From the NCBI GenBank assembly GCA_003219225.1, contig QHPZ01000038.1, forward strand, positions 2,535 to 16,209: a stretch of 13,675 nucleotides of DNA, given 5' to 3'. The position numbers and the translations under genes were made by a program. Below, in pieces: positions 6,918 to 12,976 of this stretch; the stretch's first letter is position 1; each line of letters starts with the position of its first letter. The DNA is from Verrucomicrobiota bacterium. GTDB lineage: Bacteria; Verrucomicrobiota; Verrucomicrobiia; Chthoniobacterales; UBA10450. The notes beneath the pieces are model-generated. The model searched no databases and had not been told where the DNA came from. It worked only from the letters and a program-made list of their open reading frames with translations.

Positions 6918-6935
6918 TCGATCTGATTAGATCGA
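6918..6935. promoter_or_regulatory. Inverted repeat TCGATCT-GATT-AGATCGA between divergent PEBP gene and rnr
   Basis: Perfect 7-bp arms with a 4-nt spacer, central in the 51-bp divergent gap. The right arm is part of copy 2 of the AGATCGACAAT motif (6929-6939). Candidate operator serving both genes; no evidence beyond symmetry and place. Confidence 0.4.
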
Positions 6936-6953
6936 CAATAAGTTTTCGCTGGC

Positions 6954-9137
6954 ATGAGGCAAAATGGACGCACCATTCGCAAAGAGATCGTCGCCCTGTT
7001 GGGCAGCGACAATTATCGGCCGCTCGATGGCGCTGAGATCGATCGCGCGCTTGGGCTGAAAGGGAACCAGCGCGTCGCCCTGCGCAACGCGCTACGCGAT
7101 CTCGAGCGCACCGGCGAGATCGTGCGGATCCGGAAGGACCGCTACATTCTGCCGCTCGAAGCCGATCTTGTCACCGGCAAATTGTCGCTTCACCAAGCGG
7201 GCTACGGCTTCCTCGTGTCCGAAACGCCGGCTCAACCGGATATTTTCATTGCCGCCGAAAACACCGGCACCGCGATGCATGGCGACCGCGTCGTCGCACG
7301 TGTCTCGCGGGATGTTCCACCTCGGCGCGCAAAAGATCGAAAGGGTCGAACCGAAGGCCGCGTCATTCGAATTTTGGAGCGAGCGCGCGATAAAATCGTC
7401 GGGACGCTGCAACAGACGCGCAACTTCTTCTACGTCGTGCCGGACGATCCGCGTTTCGTGCACAACGTCTATGTGGAGCAAGTTTCCAACTTGCCGTCCG
7501 CAACTTACAAAGTTGCGCCACGTATCGGCGACAAAGTGGTCGTGCGTCTCGACGCGTGGGAATCGCGCCACGTCAATCCCGAGGGTGCGATCGTCGAAGT
7601 GCTCGGCCGCGCGGACGCGCCCGGTGTCGACATGTTGGCGATTATTCGCAAGTACGATCTACCGACGGAATTTCCGCGAAAAGTTCTCGATGAGGCGAAC
7701 AAAATTCCGCAAACGGTCGATGAGCGAAAGCTCGACGGCCGCGAAGATCGGCGAGAAAAATTCATCGTCACGATCGATCCCGATGATGCGCGCGATTTCG
7801 ACGACGCGATCGACGTTGAGAAGCTCGATAATCAAGGTTGGCGGCTCGGCGTGCACATCGCCGACGTCTCCGCGTATGTGACTCCCGGCAGCGAACTGGA
7901 CCGCGAAGCGCGCCGTCGCGGCAACAGCGTTTATCTGCCCGATCGCGTCATTCCGATGTTGCCGGAGCGCCTGAGCAACGGCGTGTGCAGCCTGAACCCG
8001 GGCGTCGATCGACTCACGTTTTCGGTTTTCGTCGAGTTCGATAAAACTGGTCGTGCGAAAAACACCCGCTTTGCCAGAACGGTGATTCGCAGCGCGCGGC
8101 GTCTTACTTACAAGGAAGCGTTCGCGATCCTGCAGGCGAAAGCGAATGACGAACTGAGCCGCCGCCTGCACGTTGCGTGGGAGCTCGCCTCCTTGCTCCG
8201 ACGCAAACGGTTCGAGCATGGCTCGCTCGATCTCGACTTCCCGGAAGTAAAAGTTTATCTCGATCAAAACGGCGCGCCGGTCAGGCTCGAGCGGGTCGAG
8301 AACGATGAATCGCACCAACTGATCGAAGAATTCATGCTCGCGGCCAATGAAGCGGTCGCGCGGGAGCTTAGGCATCGGTCAATTCCCACCATTTACCGCG
8401 TGCACGAAGATCCAGATCCGGACAAGCTCGCCGAATATCGCGAGTTCATTCTGAGTTTTAATTACAAGGTGGGTGATTTGTCGAAGCGCGCCGAGATTCA
8501 GCGGTTTCTGGCATCGCTCCGTGGCAAACCGGAAGAGCAAGCGCTCAAGATTGGTCTTCTCAAAAGCTTGAAGCGCGCACGTTACGATCCGCAGCCGCTC
8601 GGCCATTACGGACTCGCGAAGCCGAATTACCTGCACTTCACCAGTCCGATCCGACGCTACGCCGATCTGGTCGTGCATCGCGCCCTGGCCGAACGCGATG
8701 CGCCGCGACGGTCCAAGATCGACATCGATGAAATCGCTTCGATTGCCGATCACATTTCCGAAACCGAGCGGACCGCGGCGGAGGCCGAGATCGAATCGAC
8801 CAAAATCAAACAGCTCGAGTTTTTCCAGCGCCAGCTCGATCGGCGCGACCCGCAGGTCTTCCGCGCGGCGATTGTCGATGTTCGCAATTACGGTCTGGTC
8901 GTCGAGTTACCCGACGTCCTCACCACCGGCCTCATCCACATCTCTTCATTAACCGACGACTTCTACCTGTTCGATCCCGCGCAACGTCGCCTCGTCGGCC
9001 GCCGTTCCCGCCGCCGTTTCAGGGTCGGCGATCAAGTCCGCGTCTTCGTCGCCCGCGTCGACGCATTCAAACGCCAGATCGATTTCGCGCTCGCCGATGA
9101 CCAGCGCGGCAAAGATCAGCGGCGGGCGAGAAGCTGA
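6954..9137 (+). CDS. rnr: Ribonuclease R
   Basis: RNase R is a processive 3'-to-5' exoribonuclease that degrades structured RNA. The 727-aa protein has the complete domain order: N-terminal helix-turn-helix (about 5-65), cold-shock domains (about 70-140 and 145-225), RNB catalytic domain (about 260-590) and S1 domain (about 633-715) with a short basic tail. The metal-binding aspartate cluster DPDDARDFDDA is at 275-285, and HFTSPIRRYADL at 561-572 is the RNB signature. No deletions or frameshifts are evident. The start is ATG 6954 without a Shine-Dalgarno; the GTG/TTG alternatives are not better. The next gene in the same direction encodes a PUR nucleic-acid-binding protein 89 bp downstream. 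Confidence 0.97.
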   Translation: MRQNGRTIRKEIVALLGSDNYRPLDGAEIDRALGLKGNQRVALRNALRDLERTGEIVRIRKDRYILPLEADLVTGKLSLHQAGYGFLVSETPAQPDIFIAAENTGTAMHGDRVVARVSRDVPPRRAKDRKGRTEGRVIRILERARDKIVGTLQQTRNFFYVVPDDPRFVHNVYVEQVSNLPSATYKVAPRIGDKVVVRLDAWESRHVNPEGAIVEVLGRADAPGVDMLAIIRKYDLPTEFPRKVLDEANKIPQTVDERKLDGREDRREKFIVTIDPDDARDFDDAIDVEKLDNQGWRLGVHIADVSAYVTPGSELDREARRRGNSVYLPDRVIPMLPERLSNGVCSLNPGVDRLTFSVFVEFDKTGRAKNTRFARTVIRSARRLTYKEAFAILQAKANDELSRRLHVAWELASLLRRKRFEHGSLDLDFPEVKVYLDQNGAPVRLERVENDESHQLIEEFMLAANEAVARELRHRSIPTIYRVHEDPDPDKLAEYREFILSFNYKVGDLSKRAEIQRFLASLRGKPEEQALKIGLLKSLKRARYDPQPLGHYGLAKPNYLHFTSPIRRYADLVVHRALAERDAPRRSKIDIDEIASIADHISETERTAAEAEIESTKIKQLEFFQRQLDRRDPQVFRAAIVDVRNYGLVVELPDVLTTGLIHISSLTDDFYLFDPAQRRLVGRRSRRRFRVGDQVRVFVARVDAFKRQIDFALADDQRGKDQRRARS

Positions 9138-9152
9138 TCGCGCCTAACAACT

Positions 9153-9172
9153 TGTGGATAACTTTCGCGAAA
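9153..9172 (-). promoter_or_regulatory. Perfect DnaA box plus adjacent TTTCGCGAAA palindrome
   Basis: TGTGGATAA at 9153-9161 is the reverse complement of the DnaA box TTATCCACA, with no mismatch. One base later TTTCGCGAAA (9163-9172) is a perfect 10-bp palindrome. Both lie in the 89-bp gap between rnr and the PUR gene. One box with no cluster is not an origin; a regulatory or titration site is possible. Confidence 0.4.
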
Positions 9173-9226
9173 ATGTTCTTGCCATTTGCCGGTCAGGGCG
9201 AGGTAGAATCCGCCGTTTGTCCGGAA

Positions 9227-9436
9227 ATGGATAATATCATCGAGGCGAGAGAGCTACAGATCGAGCGCAAGCATTTCTACGTCGAGTTCCGGGAAAATGA
9301 GCGGGGCAGGTTCCTGCGCATCACCGAGGAAGCACATGGCCGGCGTAACACGATCATCGTGCCCAGCACGGGCGTCGACGAGTTCACGGCCGCGATCGAC
9401 GAAGTAATCGAAAGCGCCGAGCGGCAGCCGGCATAA
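9227..9436 (+). CDS. PUR-domain nucleic-acid-binding protein (DUF3276/BpuR-like)
   Basis: A 69-aa protein resembling the bacterial PUR-alpha-like family of ssDNA/RNA-binding proteins known from Spirochaetes, Bacteroidetes and Verrucomicrobia. One PUR repeat is visible: the strands KHFYVEFRENERGRFLRITE (15-34) and NTIIVPSTG (41-49), then the amphipathic helix GVDEFTAAIDEVIE. Such proteins form dimers that bind purine-rich single strands; BpuR in Borrelia represses translation of its targets. Start: ATG at 9227, which fits the family N-terminus; the in-frame TTG at 9152 would add 25 unrelated residues and overlaps the DnaA box. The Shine-Dalgarno is weak. Position after rnr fits an RNA-related role, but co-transcription is only inferred. 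Confidence 0.85.
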   Translation: MDNIIEARELQIERKHFYVEFRENERGRFLRITEEAHGRRNTIIVPSTGVDEFTAAIDEVIESAERQPA

Positions 9437-9458
9437 AAGGGCGCGTCCGTCCTCTGCT

Positions 9459-9517
9459 GGCAGGCGTGCCGCCTGCCTCTTCTTCGATTGAGTTCGCAGC
9501 CGGTAAGCTGCTTCTAC
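9459..9517 (-). repeat. REP-like hairpin region (two stem-loops, GTAG-headed)
   Basis: Two hairpins lie in the 154-bp gap before ppdK. GGCAGGCG-TGC-CGCCTGCC (9459-9477) has perfect 8-bp arms. On the minus strand GTAGAA (9517-9512) is followed by GCAGC-TTACCG-GCTGC (9511-9496). A GTAG head followed by a hairpin is the hallmark of REP sequences mobilised by RAYT transposases. Only one copy is visible in this window, so this rests on form alone. The first hairpin could also act in termination after the PUR gene, although no T tract follows. Confidence 0.4.
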
Positions 9518-9534
9518 AGAAACCTTCGTGCGCG

Positions 9535-9562
9535 TTGACACGTTAACTCGCGGAATTACTTT
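9535..9562 (+). promoter_or_regulatory. Candidate promoter for ppdK
   Basis: TTGACA (9535-9540) is a perfect -35 hexamer. A weak TACTTT (9557-9562) follows at 16 bp. The ATG of ppdK is 28 bp further on. The -35 is convincing by sequence; the -10 is poor. Confidence 0.35.
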
Positions 9563-9590
9563 GGCGCGTTCGTCCGATTGACTGTTAGCA

Positions 9591-12351
9591 ATGGCAACGA
9601 AAGCGAAATTACTGAAGAGCAGTTCGCAGCGGCGACCGAATAAAAAATCGACCAGGCGATCGATTGCCGCAGGGCAGACACCTTCACCGCGCCGCAAAGA
9701 GAAAACGACGGCGCCGCGCTACGTTTACTATTTCGGCGACGGCTATGCCGATGGCACCGGCAAAATGAAACCGTTGCTCGGTGGCAAGGGCGCAAACCTC
9801 GCCGAAATGACTCGGATCAGTTTGCCAGTTCCACCGGGCTTCACCATCACGACGGAAGTCTGCACCTATTTCTACGAGCACGACCGCACCTATCCGCCAG
9901 AACTAAAGAAGGAGGTCGCGGCGGCGCTGGCGCGGGTTGAAAGATCCGTCGGAAAAAAACTTGGCGATAAACAGCGGCCGCTGCTCATCTCGGTGCGCTC
10001 CGGCGCGCGCGATTCGATGCCAGGGATGATGGACACGATCCTCAATCTCGGCATGAACGACGATGTCGTGGAGATCGTCGCTTCCAAAACCAGTAACGCG
10101 CGCTTTGCCTGGGATTCGTATCGCCGGTTTTTGCAAATGTATGGCGATGTGGTGATGGGTGTGCAAAAGCGCCCGGGCGAAGATCATGAGCCGTTCGAGA
10201 GCGTGATCGAGCACTTGAAAGACGAGCGCTACGGCAAACACGATTTTCCCGATGTAAAACTCAAGGTGGCTGATTTGAAGGAGCTCGTGCAGCGCTTCAA
10301 GTCCCTGATCCAGGAGCGCACCGGAAAATCGTTCCCGCAAAAGCCTAACGAACAACTCTGGGGCGCCATCGGCGCGGTGTTCGGCTCATGGATGAACGAC
10401 CGCGCGATTGTTTACCGCCGCAAGTACGGCATCCCGCACGACTGGGGCACGGCGGTCAACGTGCAGACGATGGTTTTCGGCAATATGGGCGAGACGAGCG
10501 CGACCGGCGTCGCCTTCACCCGCGATCCGGCCAGCGGCGAAAAAGTTTTTTACGGCGAATATCTTATCAACGCCCAGGGCGAAGATGTCGTGGCCGGCGT
10601 GCGCACGCCGCATCCCATTGCGGATCTGGCCAAAGAAATGCCGGCCGCGCACAAGAAGCTCATGAAAGTGAGAAAAATCCTCGAGAGGCATTTCAAAGAC
10701 ATGCAGGACCTCGAGTTCACCGTCGAAGACAATCGGCTTTACATTTTACAGACCCGCAATGGCAAGCGCACGGGTCATGCCGCGGTCCGCATCGCCGTTG
10801 ACATGGTCGGTGAAAAATTGATCAGCAGGGAAGACGCCGTGCGACGGATCCCAGCCGATTCGCTTGCGCACCTGCTCGCGCCCATCTTTGATCGACAATC
10901 GGCGACCCGGGCGAAGAAAATCGGAAGCGGCCTCGCCGCCGGGCCGGGTGCGGCCTGCGGCCACGTCGTGTTCAGCGCGGAAGAAGCGGTCGCACGTTCG
11001 GAGAAAGGACAAAAAATCGTGCTCGCGCGGATCGAGACTTCGCCGGAGGACCTCCGCGGCATGATTGCGGCCGAGGGGATCCTCACGTCGCGGGGCGGCG
11101 TGTCCTCGCACGCGGCGCTGGTCGCCCGCCAGATGGGCAAAGTATGCGTGTGCGGCGCGACCGGAATCCAGATCGATTACCAGAAGCGCACTCTCAGCGC
11201 CAACGGCACAACTTTGCGACAAGGCGATTACATTTCCATCGATGGAACAGCAGGCGACGTTTTCGCCGGCGAAGTCGCGACCGCACCCTCCGAAATTGTG
11301 CAGGTGCTGATCGATCGGTCGCTCGACCCGAAGAAAAGTCTCACTTTTCGGGAATACGAAAAACTGATGAGCTGGGCCGACGAGTTCCGCACGCTCGGCG
11401 TGCGCACCAACGCGGATACGCCGGAGCAGGTGAAGAACGCGGTCGCGTTCGGCGCCGAAGGCATTGGTCTTTGCCGGACCGAGCACATGTTTTTTGAAGG
11501 CGACCGGATCGACGCAATGCGCGAGATGATTCTCGCCGGCACGCGCGATGAACGGGCGCGCGCACTGGCCAAGCTGCTGCCGTATCAACGCCAGGATTTC
11601 ATCGGCATCTTCAGCGCGTTAAATGGCCTGCCGGCGACAACTGGCAAACAAGCTCGGTGTCCCCGTCGAACAAATCACCCGGCGCGTCCACGAGTTGCAC
11701 GAGTTCAACCCGATGCTCGGTCATCGGGGTTGCCGGCTGGGGATCACTTTCCCGGAAATCTCCGAGATGCAAACGCGCGCCATTTTCGAGGCCGCCGCCG
11801 AAGTGCAAGCCAAAGGGATCAAAGTGCGCCCCGAGATCATGATTCCGCTGGTGGGTTTCCCGCGCGAGCTCAGACTCCAGATCAACATCGTGCGCCGCGT
11901 TGCGGATGAAGTCGCCGCCGAAAAGAAAACCAAGTTCAATTACCTCGTCGGGACGATGATCGAAGTGCCACGCGCGGCGCTCGTGACCGACGAGATCGCG
12001 CGCGACGCACAATTCTTCAGCTTCGGCACAAACGATCTGACCCAGACCACGCTCGGCATGAGCCGCGATGATTCGGGTAGTTTCCTCCCGGCCTATGCCG
12101 AGCTCGATATCGTCGAGACAAATCCATTTGCCTCGATCGACCAGAAGGGCGTCGGCAAATTGATGGAAATGACGCGCGACCTCGGGCGCAAAACCCGCCC
12201 TGACATCAAGCTCGGCATCTGCGGCGAGCACGGCGGCGAACCGAACAGCGTGAAATTCTGCCACCGACTCGGGCTGGATTACGTCAGCTGCAGCCCCTTC
12301 CGGATCCCTATCGCTCGCCTCGCCGCCGCCCAGGCCGCGCTCGCTAAATAG
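9591..12351 (+). pseudogene. ppdK: Pyruvate, phosphate dikinase, internal deletion with frameshift
   Basis: PPDK interconverts pyruvate, ATP and Pi with PEP, AMP and PPi. The first frame (9591 to about 11633, about 681 residues) has a basic N-terminal extension (residues 1-41), then YVYYFGDG, GGKGANLAEM (64-73), SVRSGARDSMPGMMDT, the phosphohistidine segment GGVSSHAALVARQMG with His507, and LCRTEHMFFEGDRI. It then reads QRQDFIGIFSALNGLP and loses homology. The expected VTIRLLDPPLHEF segment, with an active-site Arg, is missing. Homology resumes one frame over at RQLANKLGV and runs through HEFNPMLGHRGCRLGI, MIEVPRAALV, FFSFGTNDLTQTTLG and the catalytic-Cys motif GICGEHGG (Cys codon 12220-12222) to the stop at 12351. 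The break lies at 11628-11643 and about 20-24 codons are absent. As assembled, no active full-length enzyme can be made; either a real lesion or an assembly error is possible. Confidence 0.93.
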
Positions 12352-12353
12352 CA

Positions 12354-12364
12354 ATTGTCGATCT
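12354..12364 (-). repeat. AGATCGACAAT intergenic motif, copy 3
   Basis: The 11-mer, on the minus strand, lies in the 31-bp gap between the convergent ends of ppdK and the DUF5989 gene. There is no promoter role here, as both genes end at this gap. A short CAGCGCCGCTG palindrome follows at 12367-12377 but lacks a T tract. Confidence 0.4.
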
Positions 12365-12382
12365 TCCAGCGCCGCTGCGAGA

Positions 12383-12544
12383 TTAAAAGAGCGTGTAGAT
12401 AAATGGGGCGAGGGCCGAGCCTTCGGTCACGACGAGGATAATGCCGAGTAAAACGAGAATGATCACCACGGGCGCGAGCCACCATTTCTTTCGGACACGC
12501 AAGAAATCCCAGAACTCGCGCAGAATCGAAAGTTTGCCGGTCAT
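12383..12544 (-). CDS. DUF5989-family small membrane protein (53 aa)
   Basis: A 53-residue protein: an amphipathic start MTGKLSILREFWDFLRVRKK, then WWLAPVVIILVLLGIILVV as a single membrane helix (about 21-39), then TEGSALAPFIYTLF. This pattern (REFWxFLrxrKKwWL...P, with a C-terminal S-x-LAPFIYTLF end) is that of the DUF5989 proteins that follow SxtJ and a carbamoyltransferase in many genomes. It starts 3 bp after the sxtJ stop, so it is almost certainly co-translated. No Shine-Dalgarno is present. The function is unknown. It was found by reading the reverse strand after sxtJ and is easily missed by gene callers because of its size. Confidence 0.85.
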   Translation of the reverse strand: MTGKLSILREFWDFLRVRKKWWLAPVVIILVLLGIILVVTEGSALAPFIYTLF

Positions 12545-12547
12545 GAT

Positions 12548-12976
12548 TTAGAATTGATTGCGATATTCGGCCGGCGCGAACGGTTTTTCTCGCGGCAGCC
12601 AGTAGCTACTCGCCCCCGTTCGGAAACGCAGGTCGACTCCGGACCGACTAACGAGCCGTTGCAACAACCCGATCGGCGTCACAACCAGGAAAAACACGAG
12701 CGTGAGGATGACGCGGCTCATGACCCAACCGATCAGCAAACCAACCCCGGTCCAAATGGCATGAAGATGCTTAAGCGCATTCGGCACGAACACCGCCGCC
12801 AGGACGAGCAGCAGACCGAAAACTTGACCGCTTAAAGCGGTCAAGTTTTCAGAGCGGTGTCGGACGAGCAGCACCATGCCGAATAAGATCGAGACCGCGC
12901 CGACGATAAATCCAAAGCGGCGCAGCGCTTTCGGCGAACGATCCACCCGGGCCAATTCTTCTTTCAGCCAGCTCAT
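12548..12976 (-). CDS. SxtJ-family membrane protein
   Basis: A 142-aa inner-membrane protein. An N-terminal cytoplasmic segment (MSWLKEELARVDRSPKALRRFG) is followed by predicted helices at about 21-38, 52-66, and two close helices within 73-101. The region GWVMSRVILTLVFFLVVTPIGLLQRL and the C-terminal SSYWLPREKP...EYRNQF are hallmarks of the SxtJ family, named from saxitoxin clusters. The start overlaps the carbamoyltransferase stop by 4 nt (ATGA, 12973-12976), and DUF5989 follows after 3 nt. Residues 43-53, in the loop between helices 1 and 2, are encoded by a perfect 33-bp palindrome. The biochemical role is unknown. Confidence 0.88.
   Translation of the reverse strand: MSWLKEELARVDRSPKALRRFGFIVGAVSILFGMVLLVRHRSENLTALSGQVFGLLLVLAAVFVPNALKHLHAIWTGVGLLIGWVMSRVILTLVFFLVVTPIGLLQRLVSRSGVDLRFRTGASSYWLPREKPFAPAEYRNQF
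12818..12850. repeat. Perfect 33-bp palindrome inside sxtJ
   Basis: Arms GAAAACTTGACCGCTT (12818-12833) and AAGCGGTCAAGTTTTC (12835-12850) are exact reverse complements around a single A. It spans exactly 11 codons, Glu43 to Phe53, in phase with the sxtJ frame. The ends are AAAA/TTTT, like a bidirectional terminator, but it sits within a coding region. Confidence 0.9.

Noticed and set aside
9153..9161. Replication origin
   Set aside because: Only one DnaA box, with no box cluster, no AT-rich unwinding region and no dnaA/dnaN neighbours.
9152..9226. TTG-initiated extension of the PUR protein
   Set aside because: The family N-terminus aligns with the ATG at 9227; the extra 25 residues are unrelated and cover a DnaA box.
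10746..11588. Long minus-strand open frame (280 codons) inside ppdK
   Set aside because: Antisense shadow of the PPDK coding sequence; composition follows ppdK codon positions and no motif is recognised.
11628..11643. Programmed ribosomal frameshift or translational bypass in ppdK
   Set aside because: A frame switch alone would still lack the VTIRLLDPPLHEF segment; the sequence is missing, not skipped.
11611..12354. Minus-strand open frame (247 codons) over the ppdK 3' part
   Set aside because: Same explanation: the plus strand encodes conserved PPDK C-terminal motifs here.
12367..12377. Intrinsic terminator between ppdK and DUF5989
   Set aside because: CAGCGCCGCTG is too short to form a stable hairpin with a loop, and no T tract follows on either strand.
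12818..12850. Pasteurellaceae-type paired DNA uptake sequence
   Set aside because: The palindrome contains AAGCGGTC, which recalls uptake-sequence terminators, but the full core is not matched, the host is not that group and it is inside a gene.
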